DNA of 64,000 nt from the NCBI GenBank assembly GCA_017309015.1, contig JAEDAG010000003.1:160543-224542 (forward strand). The letters run 5' to 3'. The notes below the pieces were generated by a model. It was not told where the DNA came from. It made no database searches and saw nothing but the letters and a program-made list of their open reading frames with translations. Positions 15,429 to 23,748 of this stretch are shown piece after piece (the stretch's first letter is position 1; each line of letters begins with the position of its first letter). The stretch comes from Faecalicatena absiana. GTDB taxonomy: Bacteria; Bacillota; Bacilli; Lactobacillales; Lactobacillaceae. Made by a program: the position numbers and the translations under genes.

Positions 15429-17414
15429 TTAGTTCTTTTGGTCAACTGGCTTCTTCCAAAAGCCCATGATCAAAGCAGCGACGATTGAGCCGATCGCTAC
15501 GGCTGCAAAGTAGCCAAACCAGTTGGTTGACAAGGCGATTACCCAGAAACCACCGTGTGGTGCTGGCACGCCAACGTGCCACAAACCAACCAGGGCACCA
15601 CCGACAGCACTGCCGATGATTGAAGATACGATAACGTGCAGTGGGTCAGCACTGGCGAATGGGATGGCCCCTTCAGTGATAAAGGAGAAGCCCAAGATCC
15701 AGTTGGACACGCCGGCCCGGCGTTCGTCTTCAGTAAACTTGTTCTTGAAGAAAGCAGTTGCGATCGCCGTTGCAAATGGGGCAACCATCCCGCCGACCAT
15801 AACGGCAGCCATCAAGATGGCTGAAGTCTTGGAAGTTGGGTCGTTGGCGAAGGCACCTGAAGCAAAGACGTAAGCAGCCTTGTTGAAAGGACCACCCATG
15901 TCGATACTCATCATGCCGGCCAGAATCGTGGTCAAAAGTACCAGGTTGCCAGTGCCCATGCCGTTCAGGAAGCTGGTGATCACCGTGTTCAAGGCACCAA
16001 AGATTGGGTTGACGATGTAGTACATGATCAAGGCTACAAGGAGCAAACCAAAGATTGGGTAGAGCAGCATTGGCTTCATGCCTTCAACGTTCTTCGGCAA
16101 CTTAGCGAAGAGCTTCTTGAGGCCCAGAATCAGGTAACCGGCAATGAAACCGATGGCGATCCCGCCCAGGAAGCCGGCTGGTGAAGCAGCCTTGGCGTTG
16201 ACGTTAACGGCGTAAGAACCACCCAATGAAGAGTTGGTGATTGAGGCCATGAACCCGCCGACGAAACCAGGCATCAGGGCTGGCAAGTCGCCGATTGATT
16301 CAGCAATGTAGCCGGCCAGAACTGGAACCATGAAGGCGAAGGCCAGGTTACCAGCTGAGTTCAAGAAGATGAAGGCTGGACTCTTGGCACCACCCATGTA
16401 TTGTTCCACCAGGAAGGAGATGGCCATTAAGATACCACCACCGATAACGAACGGAAGCATGTGGGAAATCCCGCTCATCAGGTGCCGGTAGATAGTTGAC
16501 CAAACGCTGCCGTCGCTTGAAGCTGAGCTTTCGCTGGCTTCACCGGCTTCAGCATGGTAGATGCTGCCCTTGCCGGACAAGATGTCGTCAACCAATTGGT
16601 CTGGCTTGTTGATCCCGTCAACGACTGGGTGCTTAACCAGTTCCTTGCCGTCAAAGCGGGCCATCTTGACCTGCTTGTCGGAAGCAATGATAACACCCTT
16701 GGCCCGCTTGATTTCGTCAGCGGTCAATTCGTGCTTGACCCCTTCTGAGCCGTTGGTTTCAATGCGGACTTCAACGCCGCGCTTTTCGCCGGCCTTGATC
16801 AAAGCTTCTTCAGCCATGTAGGTGTGGGCAATCCCGTTGATGCAGGCAGTAACGCCGACGATCAATGGCTTTTCTGCTTCGCCTTCCGCCTTGGCCTTAG
16901 CAGCGGCTTCCTTCTTGGCAGCCAGCTTGGCTTCGCGTTCAGCGTCTTCCTTGTCCTTGGCAGCTTCGGCTTGGTTGAAGAGGTCCATGACTTCGTCTGG
17001 AGTTTCCGCCTTCTTCAAGGCTTCAACCAGGTCTGGGTTGATCAAAAGTGAGCTCAGCTTGGCCAAGGCTTCCAAGTGGGTGTTGTCGGCACCAGCTGGC
17101 GCGGTGATCATGAAGAACAGGTAGACTGGCTGCCCGTCCAAAGCTTCATAGTCAAGACCTTGCTTGCTCTTGGCAAACAAGACTCTGGCCTTGTTGATGT
17201 ATTCGTTTCTGGCGTGAGGCATGGCAATCCCGCCACCGATCCCAGTGGTGGTTTCCTTTTCCCGCTTCCAGATGGATTCAACGAACTTTTCCTTGTTGTT
17301 GACAATGCCAGTGGCAACTTCCAAGTCGGCCATTTCGTTAATGGCTTCGTCCTTGGTCGTCGCCTTCAAATCCATAATCATGGATTCTGGACTTAAGATA
17401 TCCTTAATACGCAT
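15429..17414 (-). CDS. fruA: PTS fructose transporter, EIIABC in one chain
   Basis: The 661-residue protein has domains in the order EIIA-EIIB-EIIC. EIIA (about 1-145) has the phosphorylated histidine in GGGIAMPHARNEY (His67). A charged Ala/Lys/Glu linker (145-180) leads to EIIB with VGVTACINGIAHTYMAEE, where the usual CPTGIAHT has Ile in place of Pro but keeps the active Cys. EIIC (about 305-655) has about nine to ten helices and a GAIPFASADP motif. It imports fructose and phosphorylates it to fructose-1-phosphate, the substrate of fruK. It is the last gene of fruR-fruK-fruA; a GAGGGA ribosome site precedes the start. Confidence 0.95.
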   Translation of the reverse strand: MRIKDILSPESMIMDLKATTKDEAINEMADLEVATGIVNNKEKFVESIWKREKETTTGIGGGIAMPHARNEYINKARVLFAKSKQGLDYEALDGQPVYLFFMITAPAGADNTHLEALAKLSSLLINPDLVEALKKAETPDEVMDLFNQAEAAKDKEDAEREAKLAAKKEAAAKAKAEGEAEKPLIVGVTACINGIAHTYMAEEALIKAGEKRGVEVRIETNGSEGVKHELTADEIKRAKGVIIASDKQVKMARFDGKELVKHPVVDGINKPDQLVDDILSGKGSIYHAEAGEASESSASSDGSVWSTIYRHLMSGISHMLPFVIGGGILMAISFLVEQYMGGAKSPAFIFLNSAGNLAFAFMVPVLAGYIAESIGDLPALMPGFVGGFMASITNSSLGGSYAVNVNAKAASPAGFLGGIAIGFIAGYLILGLKKLFAKLPKNVEGMKPMLLYPIFGLLLVALIMYYIVNPIFGALNTVITSFLNGMGTGNLVLLTTILAGMMSIDMGGPFNKAAYVFASGAFANDPTSKTSAILMAAVMVGGMVAPFATAIATAFFKNKFTEDERRAGVSNWILGFSFITEGAIPFASADPLHVIVSSIIGSAVGGALVGLWHVGVPAPHGGFWVIALSTNWFGYFAAVAIGSIVAALIMGFWKKPVDQKN

Positions 17415-17470
17415 CTTATTCCCTCATAACTTGCTATTAGTTGACGCACTTCTCTGCTATTGCCAGCAAA

Positions 17471-18385
17471 TTATTCGACAACGTCGATCTTAATTTGCGG
17501 CAAGACGACATCGATTTGGCTCTTAACGGCGATGTCTTCCGTAAAGGCGGTTGCCCCACCGCAGGCACTGCCAACCCGGAGGCCTTCAGCAGCGTCGTGG
17601 GTTTCAAACCAGGTCCCAACGAAGCCCGCGATCATGGAGTCGCCGGCCCCAACCGAGTTGACGGCAACGCCCTTGGCGGCGTTGGCGTGGTAGATGTGGT
17701 CTGGGGTTACCAGGTAGGCGCCTTCGCCGGCCATGGAGATCATGACGTTTTGCGCGCCTTGGTCCAGCAGCTTCTTGGCTGCTTGCAGCATGTCATTGGT
17801 TGACTTGAATTCAGTGTGGAACAAGTCGGCCAATTCGTGGTGGTTTGGCTTGATAACCAATGGGTGGAACTTCAAGGTCCGCAACAGGGCTTCGCCAGTC
17901 GTGTCAACGACGAATTCAGCACCCTTTTCGCGGATGGTTGGCAAAAGGCTTTCGTAGAAGTCAGTTGGCAGGCTTGGTGCCAGGCTCCCGCTGATAACTA
18001 CGACGTCGCCTGGCTTCAAGTCGTCCAGGCGGGCCTTGAAGGCGGCAACTTCCTGGTCAGTGATCTTTGGACCAGCCGCGTTGATTTCAGTTTCTTGTTG
18101 GGCATGAATCTTTACGTTCACCCGGGTCGTGTCGCTGATGCGGACAAAGTCGCTGTTGATCTGCTTGACGTTCAGTTGACGGATCAGCTCTTCGCCGGTA
18201 AAGCCGCCGACAAAGCCCCAAGCCGTGTTTTCAACGCCCAATTGGTTCAGGATTTGGGAGACGTTGATCCCCTTGCCCCCGGCCAAGAATTGGGTGTCGC
18301 TTGAACGGTTGGTTTCCCCATCATTTACCTTTTCCAGCTGCAGGACGTAGTCCAAAGCTGGGTTAACGGTTACAGTGTAAATCAT
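17471..18385 (-). CDS. fruK: 1-phosphofructokinase
   Basis: The roughly 304-residue product begins MIYTVTVNPALDYVL, the family start, and has the PfkB signatures GGKGINVSQIL and, near the C-terminus, VNSVGAGDSMIAGF with the catalytic Asp. It converts fructose-1-phosphate to fructose-1,6-bisphosphate in the cytoplasm. I place the start at ATG 18383-18385, four bases after the fruR stop; the ribosome site GAGGAGG lies within the end of fruR, so translation is probably coupled. A TTG seven codons upstream is in frame but unlikely. Confidence 0.95.
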   Translation of the reverse strand: MIYTVTVNPALDYVLQLEKVNDGETNRSSDTQFLAGGKGINVSQILNQLGVENTAWGFVGGFTGEELIRQLNVKQINSDFVRISDTTRVNVKIHAQQETEINAAGPKITDQEVAAFKARLDDLKPGDVVVISGSLAPSLPTDFYESLLPTIREKGAEFVVDTTGEALLRTLKFHPLVIKPNHHELADLFHTEFKSTNDMLQAAKKLLDQGAQNVMISMAGEGAYLVTPDHIYHANAAKGVAVNSVGAGDSMIAGFVGTWFETHDAAEGLRVGSACGGATAFTEDIAVKSQIDVVLPQIKIDVVE

Positions 18386-18389
18386 TTTC

Positions 18390-19139
18390 TTATTCAGCCT
18401 CCTCAAGTTGAATATTAGCTGGCATTTTGCGCCGGTCTGCTGCTTTTAAGCGCGTGATGACAACGACCTGCTGGACATTCGCGAATTCAGCAAAAGTCAC
18501 CGCGTCAAATTTGCTGCGATCAATTAAGACGTAGGCGGCTTGGCTCTGCTCAATTGCGGCCTGCTTGATCGACGCTTCTTCCGTGTCTGGAGTAGTCAAA
18601 GTCCCCTCGCGGCTCATGGCGTTGGCGCCAATAAAGGCGGCGTTGAAATTGAGGCGGCGCAAGCGGTCCAAGGCAGCCGCGCCAATAATGGCGTGGGTTT
18701 CCTGCTTGATCTTGCCCCCTAAAAGGCAAGTATCAATCCCGGCATCGGTGCAGGCCAGGGCCGTATCGATTCCGGTAGTGACCACGTGCAGGCCCGCAAT
18801 TTCCTTCAGAAAAGGCACCATTTCATAAATGGTCGTCCCCGCGTCCAAAAAGACATAGTCGTTTGGATGCACGTGGCTGACGGCCTCTCTGGCAATCGCC
18901 GCCTTCTCGTCGCGGTTAAGATTGAAGCGGATATTCTGGGCCACATCCTGGCCAAAGCCCTTGATGCTCTCAGCCCCGCCGTGGACCCGCTTCAGCAGGC
19001 CCCGGTCTTCCATCTCGCTCAAATCGCGCCTGATCGTTGATTCGGACGTTGACGTCAGTTCACAAAGCTCGGAAACGCGGCAGATCTTATGCTCGTTGAC
19101 GTATTCCGTGATTCTTCTTTGCCGTTCTTCGGTCAGCAT
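18390..19139 (-). CDS. fruR: DeoR-family repressor of the fructose operon
   Basis: This 249-residue protein has an N-terminal winged helix-turn-helix (MLTEERQRRITEYVNEHKICRVSEL, then TSTSESTIRRDLSEME) and the C-terminal sugar-phosphate-sensing domain with DAGTTIYEMVPFL and LLGGKIKQETHAIIGAAAL. FruR proteins release DNA on fructose-1-phosphate. The gene is the first of the operon and has an operator-like triple repeat over its own promoter, so autoregulation is likely. Confidence 0.92.
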   Translation of the reverse strand: MLTEERQRRITEYVNEHKICRVSELCELTSTSESTIRRDLSEMEDRGLLKRVHGGAESIKGFGQDVAQNIRFNLNRDEKAAIAREAVSHVHPNDYVFLDAGTTIYEMVPFLKEIAGLHVVTTGIDTALACTDAGIDTCLLGGKIKQETHAIIGAAALDRLRRLNFNAAFIGANAMSREGTLTTPDTEEASIKQAAIEQSQAAYVLIDRSKFDAVTFAEFANVQQVVVITRLKAADRRKMPANIQLEEAE

Positions 19140-19158
19140 CTTTTCTCACCTCATTAAT

Positions 19159-19187
19159 ATTGTAAAGGCTTTCTTGCCAAAAAGCAA
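19159..19187 (-). promoter_or_regulatory. Promoter of fruR-fruK-fruA
   Basis: On the minus strand TTGCTT (19182-19187), 17 bases, then TACAAT (19159-19164), about 20 bp upstream of the fruR ATG and its AGGTGAG ribosome site. Confidence 0.7.
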
Positions 19188-19210
19188 TCAAAAGCAGTCA
19201 AAAACAGTCA
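19184..19210 (-). promoter_or_regulatory. Triple TGAYTG operator at the fru promoter
   Basis: On the minus strand TGACTG, TGACTG and TGATTG occur in a row with exactly 10-bp spacing and T-rich gaps, overlapping the -35 box. Helical phasing and location suggest a FruR binding site; this is inferred, not shown. Confidence 0.6.
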
Positions 19211-19267
19211 CTTTTTCTCCAAGCCTTAATTTTAGCATGTTTTTGCCGTTTCTAATGTTTTTTTACA

Positions 19268-19310
19268 TAAAAAAGGCGGGCAGACTTAAGTAGCTTAAGT
19301 GTGCCCGCCA
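19268..19310 (-). terminator. Terminator after the racD gene
   Basis: On the minus strand GGCGGGCACACTTAA pairs with TTAAGTCTGCCCGCC (one mismatch) and is followed by TTTTTT. Confidence 0.9.
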
Positions 19311-19377
19311 GGGTTGACTGACCGTTTTTGATTGTTTTAATTGATCAGTTCCTGCTTCAGGAACCGTTAAATGTTTC

Positions 19378-20127
19378 TTACTTGTACAGGTACTTGGCGC
19401 AGACTTGCTTGGGATCAGCCCCATTTCTGATCTGCAGGGCCAATTCGATTGACACGTCGGCCAAGATCGACTGGGGATCAAGCACGTGGTATGGGTGGTC
19501 TGGCGCCTGCTCTTGGGCCAGGGACAGTTCCGTGCAACCCAAAAGAATGACTTCGCAGCCATATTCCTCGTGCATCTTGCGCAGGATCTCGTGGTAGAGG
19601 TCTCCGTCCACGGTCCCCTTCTCCTTGATGTCCCGGTAGATCAACTCCGTGACCATTGGCTGGATTTCCGCGCCCCCGAACTCGACTTCCTTGCCGGCCC
19701 GGTGGATCTCGTCCTCATACAGGTGGTCGTAGATGGACCCTTCAGTCGCGATCAAGCCGATCTTCTGCTCGCCTGGGAACTTGTCCACGAATTGGTGGAC
19801 GGCAATCCGCATCATGTTCAAGAAGGGAATGTCCGTCAAGGCCGCCAGGTCGTCATAGAAATAATGGGCCGTGTTGCAGGGCATGACGATAAAGTCCGGC
19901 CCCAGCTTAGCCTGGCCCAAAACATCATCTTTAAGGTCATTGAAGAAATTAGGCTGGCTGTGGTCCATGATATAGGCCGTCCGGTCGGGAACCTGGGCAT
20001 CGTTGACCAAGATGTAGTTCAAGTAGTCCTGGTCCTTGGCGATCTTCACCCGGTGGTTGATTAAGCGGACATAGCTTTCGGTAGCGATCGTGCCCATCCC
20101 ACCAATAATGCTAAAGAAATGCTTCAA
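19378..20127 (-). CDS. racD: Aspartate/glutamate racemase family protein, likely aspartate racemase
   Basis: The 249-residue enzyme shows the two catalytic cysteines of the cofactor-independent racemase family: FIVMPCNTAHYFYDD (about residue 84) and VILLGCTELSL (about residue 196), plus the N-terminal GGMGTIATESYVR. It lies directly after murE. Lactobacilli with L-Lys peptidoglycan carry a D-Asp/D-Asn cross-bridge, so supplying D-Asp for wall synthesis fits the context; glutamate racemase activity cannot be excluded. The start is TTG (20125-20127) with AGGA upstream; no in-frame ATG lies nearby. Confidence 0.85.
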   Translation of the reverse strand: MKHFFSIIGGMGTIATESYVRLINHRVKIAKDQDYLNYILVNDAQVPDRTAYIMDHSQPNFFNDLKDDVLGQAKLGPDFIVMPCNTAHYFYDDLAALTDIPFLNMMRIAVHQFVDKFPGEQKIGLIATEGSIYDHLYEDEIHRAGKEVEFGGAEIQPMVTELIYRDIKEKGTVDGDLYHEILRKMHEEYGCEVILLGCTELSLAQEQAPDHPYHVLDPQSILADVSIELALQIRNGADPKQVCAKYLYK

Positions 20128-20148
20128 GATTGTTCATCCTAACTGTGT

Positions 20149-21699
20149 TTATTTTTCAAGCTCGCTGATCACCCTGCGGGCAACTGCCATGTCGCCCTCG
20201 TATGGGGTGTCAACGCCGCGGATCTTCTGGAAGGCGTCCGCGCCCTTGCCGCAGAGCAAGACCACGTCATTGGCCGTGGCTTCGCTGATGGCATCGTGAA
20301 TGGCCTTTTCCCGGTCAAGTTCGATCACGGTCGCGCACTTGGAGTGGTCGATGCCGGCATCGATTTCCTCACAGATCTCCTCGGCGTTCTCAAAGCCTGG
20401 GTCGTCAGTGGTCAAAAAGGCCTTGTCGGCTTCAGCCGTCAGGCTTTCGCTAAAGCCGGCCCGGCGGGAGATGCCCTTGTCGCCAGGCGCGCCGACAACG
20501 ACGATTACGCGCGGGTTGGCGAATTCGCGGCGCATGAACTTCATCAAGGCCATCATTGAAGCCTTGTTGTGGGCGTAGTCAACGACGATCAGCCCGTGTT
20601 CCTTGGTCGTGACGGTCTCCATCCGGCCCGGAATCGTCACGTGGCGGATGCCGGCAGCGCAGGAGTCGTGGTCCATGCCTGCCAGACCGGCCCCGATGAT
20701 GGCGCCGGTCGCGTTGGTCTCATTGAAATCCCCGATCATCTGCAGGGTGTAGTCGCCAGCGATTGGCAGCTTGTGGGCCTGCGGTGAAACGGTCTCCAAG
20801 GTGAACTGGGTTTCCGCCAGGTCGGTTTCAATGGACTTGTAGCGGAAGTCGATCTGCTTCTTCAGTTTTGGATTTTCGAAGCCTTCCCGGGCAAAAAGAT
20901 AGATGCTGTCCGGGTTGGTCGTAGTCGTAGCGGCCGCGTAGACGTCGTCAAAGCGGGCCGTTTCCGCGTTGATGATGCACTTGCGGGAGTTGACCAGCAA
21001 TTGCAGCTTGCAGTGGAGGTAGTCCTCAAAGTTCGGGTGCTCATTCGGCCCGATGTGGTCTGGAGAGATGTTCAAGAAGAAGCCCAAGTCGTAAGTCAGG
21101 CCAAAGACCCGGTTCTTCTTGTAGGCTTGGGAAGAAACTTCCATGACCATGTGGGTCATCCCGTTGTCCACGGCCCGGCGCATGTCGCGGAAAAGGTCCA
21201 GGGATTCCGGCGTGGTCAGGCTGGACTTGAAGGTGTCTTCAGGCGCCGTGCCGACGATGTTGTTGACTGATGAGAGCAAAGCAGTGTGGCCGCCGTTGAT
21301 TTGGTCGAGCATGCCCTTCAAGAAGTAGGCTGAAGTGGTCTTGCCCTTGGTGCCGGTGAAGCCCACCAGGAAGAGGTCATCTTGCGGGAAGCGGTAGAAG
21401 GCGGCTGACAGCAGGGCCATGGCCTTGGCCACGTTGCGCACGATTAAGGCGTGCATCCCCTTGCCTTCTGGATATGGCTGCTCAGCCACGTAAGCAATCG
21501 CCCCGTCTTCTCTAGCCATTGACAGGTAGGTTGGTCTAAAGCCGGCCCCCTTGCAGAAGAAGAGCGTGTTGGTCTGGACGTCGCGCGAATCGTAGGAAAC
21601 GTATTCCATCTTGGTCTGCACAGTATCTTGGACAGCGCTTGACTTGAGCAAGTGGTGTTCTTTCAAAATTAAAATACAAGTGTTTAATGAGATGCTCAT
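20149..21699 (-). CDS. murE: UDP-N-acetylmuramyl tripeptide synthetase (MurE)
   Basis: The 516-residue Mur ligase has the ATP site GFTGTKGKTTSAYFL (about 112-125), the central EVSSQAYKKNR and FLNISPDHIGP motifs, and the C-terminal VDYAHNKASM segment. The residue motif that selects the third amino acid reads TTDDPGFEN rather than the DNPR of diaminopimelate enzymes, so L-lysine is the expected substrate. It acts in the cytoplasm on UDP-MurNAc-L-Ala-D-Glu. A GAGGAG ribosome site precedes the ATG. It probably forms an operon with racD (21-bp gap). Confidence 0.92.
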   Translation of the reverse strand: MSISLNTCILILKEHHLLKSSAVQDTVQTKMEYVSYDSRDVQTNTLFFCKGAGFRPTYLSMAREDGAIAYVAEQPYPEGKGMHALIVRNVAKAMALLSAAFYRFPQDDLFLVGFTGTKGKTTSAYFLKGMLDQINGGHTALLSSVNNIVGTAPEDTFKSSLTTPESLDLFRDMRRAVDNGMTHMVMEVSSQAYKKNRVFGLTYDLGFFLNISPDHIGPNEHPNFEDYLHCKLQLLVNSRKCIINAETARFDDVYAAATTTTNPDSIYLFAREGFENPKLKKQIDFRYKSIETDLAETQFTLETVSPQAHKLPIAGDYTLQMIGDFNETNATGAIIGAGLAGMDHDSCAAGIRHVTIPGRMETVTTKEHGLIVVDYAHNKASMMALMKFMRREFANPRVIVVVGAPGDKGISRRAGFSESLTAEADKAFLTTDDPGFENAEEICEEIDAGIDHSKCATVIELDREKAIHDAISEATANDVVLLCGKGADAFQKIRGVDTPYEGDMAVARRVISELEK

Positions 21700-21737
21700 T
21701 AGTTACTCCTCATGGTCAAATATAAATTCACTAAAAA

Positions 21738-22937
21738 TTATACCACACGGCGCGCTTTTGAGTTTGCCAGCTTAGGGTTAGGGTGGCGCGGCAAAAGGAT
21801 GATGAAGCTGGTCAGCTTGGCGTTTGACTCGCAGCGGATGGTGCCGCCATGAAGCTCCACCACGCCCTGGACGATGGAGAGGCCCAGGCCCGTCCCGCCG
21901 GTCTTGGTGTTTCTGGAGCTTTCGACCCGGTAGAAGCGGTCAAAAATCTTCTTCAGCTTATCCTGGGGAATCGGCTCCCCGTTGTTCTCCACCCGGAGCT
22001 CAACCCACTTTTCATTGACCAGGTTGGCCACCAGGTTGATGGTGTCCGCGCCAGCCGCGTACTTGAGGGCGTTGGAGATCAAGTTGTTGTAGACCCGGAC
22101 CAGCTTTTCGACATCGGCATTGACGACCAGGTCTTCCGGCCGAGCCTTGATGGCAAAGGAGATGCCCTTTTTCTCTGCTTCAAGTTCAAAGCCGGCCGCC
22201 ACTTGCTCCATCATGCTCAGGATGTTGACCGGCGACAGGGTCAGCTTGGTCTTGGTCGACTTCAAGGTCGTGTACTCAAACAGGTCATTGGCCAGAGACT
22301 TCATCTGCTCGGCCTTGTCGTAGGCAATATTGATGTACTTCATCATATCCTCGCGGCTGGTCACGGCCCCGTTTTTCAGCAGGCCCAAATAGCCGATAAT
22401 GCTGGTCAAAGGCGTCCGGATGTCGTGGGAGACGTTGGTGATCAGCTCATCCTTGGACTGCTCGATCGCCTTTTCCTCATTGATGGCTTCCACGGTGGAA
22501 TCAACCAAGGAGTTGATGGAGTCGATCACCTTCTGCATGTCGGTGTTGACGCTGAAGGAGATCCGGTGGTCGAAGTGGCCGTTGGCAATACAGTGCAACT
22601 CGGAAATAATGTGCCGCAGCTGCATCTGGTGATATCTGCGGATCAAGCGCCAGTACAAGACCACCACGTCGGCAATCCCCATCAAGAAGACCCCGATCCG
22701 CTCCCAGGACCAGAGGTGAAAGCCGCCCGGCCCGATCGTCATGGTCTTTTTCAAGAAGTAGATCCCGTTGACCAGGCTCTTGTCCTGCAGAATGGCCAAA
22801 TGGTAGAGAATGATTACCGACAGGTTCAAAAGCAGCATGATGATGATCGTCACCACGCCTTCAGCGAACAGTTCGCTCTTTTCCGCCGCGGTCAGCTTGA
22901 CCCGCTGGCGCTTGTTTTCTTTATTTTTAGGCTTCAA
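21738..22937 (-). CDS. Sensor histidine kinase (VanS-like)
   Basis: The 399-residue protein has two N-terminal membrane segments (about 27-47 and 80-97) enclosing a short extracellular loop, a HAMP-like linker, a HisKA domain with the phosphorylated histidine in ITNVSHDIRTPLTSIIGYLG and a HATPase domain with NNLISNALKYA (N box) and GGTGLGLSIVQGVVELHGG (G boxes). It overlaps the response regulator gene by 11 bases and is co-transcribed with it. The small sensor loop suggests envelope or in-membrane sensing. The signal is unknown; the nearby murE may be coincidental. Confidence 0.92.
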   Translation of the reverse strand: MKPKNKENKRQRVKLTAAEKSELFAEGVVTIIIMLLLNLSVIILYHLAILQDKSLVNGIYFLKKTMTIGPGGFHLWSWERIGVFLMGIADVVVLYWRLIRRYHQMQLRHIISELHCIANGHFDHRISFSVNTDMQKVIDSINSLVDSTVEAINEEKAIEQSKDELITNVSHDIRTPLTSIIGYLGLLKNGAVTSREDMMKYINIAYDKAEQMKSLANDLFEYTTLKSTKTKLTLSPVNILSMMEQVAAGFELEAEKKGISFAIKARPEDLVVNADVEKLVRVYNNLISNALKYAAGADTINLVANLVNEKWVELRVENNGEPIPQDKLKKIFDRFYRVESSRNTKTGGTGLGLSIVQGVVELHGGTIRCESNAKLTSFIILLPRHPNPKLANSKARRVV

Positions 22938-23613
22938 CCTTGTAACCTACGCCCCATACAGTCTTGATAACTTCTTCGCCGTCAGTGGCCTTCTGGATCT
23001 TGTCGCGCAAGTGGGACACGTGGACCATGACCGTCTTGGCGCTGACGATGGATTCCTGCTGCCAAACGCGCTCAAAAATCTCATCGGCTGAGAAGACCCG
23101 GTTGGGATGGCTGGCCAGCAGGTAGAGGATCCCGAATTCCAGGGCCGTCAGCTGGATCTCCTTCCCTTCCACGGTCTTGACCTCGTGGGAGTCCTTGTTG
23201 ATGATGAGCGGCCCTACTTCCAGAACGTCCGGCTCGTCTTCCTTGACCTGCTTCTGGCTCCGGCGCAAAAGCGAGCGGACCCGGGCCATGACTTCCAGCG
23301 GGTTGAACGGCTTGGACACGTAGTCGTCCGCCCCGGTGATCAGGCCCTGGATCTTGTCCATGTCACCCGTTTTGGCGCTGACGATAATGATCGGGATGTC
23401 AGAATCCTTGCGGACCTCCTTCACGACCTCAATCCCGGACATGTTCGGCATCATCACGTCCAAAATCATCAAGGCAATGTCGGGATTGGTGGACAGCTTG
23501 GTCAAGGCCTCCTTGCCGTTGTAGGCCGCGATTGGCTCGTAGCCTTCATTCTTCAAATAAATGCTCAAAAGCTCGACGATTTCCTTGTCGTCATCTACAA
23601 CGAGAATCTTCAT
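22927..23613 (-). CDS. OmpR/PhoB-family response regulator
   Basis: The product of about 228 residues has a receiver domain (MKILVVDDDKEI with acidic pocket, LMILDVMMPN with the phosphorylated Asp, IIVSAKT and VSKPFNPLE with the conserved Lys) and a C-terminal winged helix (about 130-228) with TALEFGILYLLASHPNRV and VMVHVSHLRDKI. I take ATG 23611-23613 behind AAGGGA; an upstream TTG (23619) is also in frame. It is the first gene of the two-component operon. Confidence 0.92.
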   Translation of the reverse strand: MKILVVDDDKEIVELLSIYLKNEGYEPIAAYNGKEALTKLSTNPDIALMILDVMMPNMSGIEVVKEVRKDSDIPIIIVSAKTGDMDKIQGLITGADDYVSKPFNPLEVMARVRSLLRRSQKQVKEDEPDVLEVGPLIINKDSHEVKTVEGKEIQLTALEFGILYLLASHPNRVFSADEIFERVWQQESIVSAKTVMVHVSHLRDKIQKATDGEEVIKTVWGVGYKVEA

Positions 23614-23676
23614 CTTCAAAAATCCCTTCTACTCTCATCTATTAATTGTCGCTATCCCTTATTTTAACCGATATAA

Positions 23677-23709
23677 CAAAAAGAACGCACACTCTTGCGC
23701 ATTCTTTTT
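23677..23709 (-). terminator. Terminator after the ABC exporter operon
   Basis: On the minus strand AAAAAGAATGCGC pairs with GTGCGTTCTTTTT around a six-base loop, about 40 bp past the stop codon. Confidence 0.8.
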
Positions 23710-23748
23710 GCGATTTTTAGCAAATATTAAGCTAATCTTTGCCAGGCT

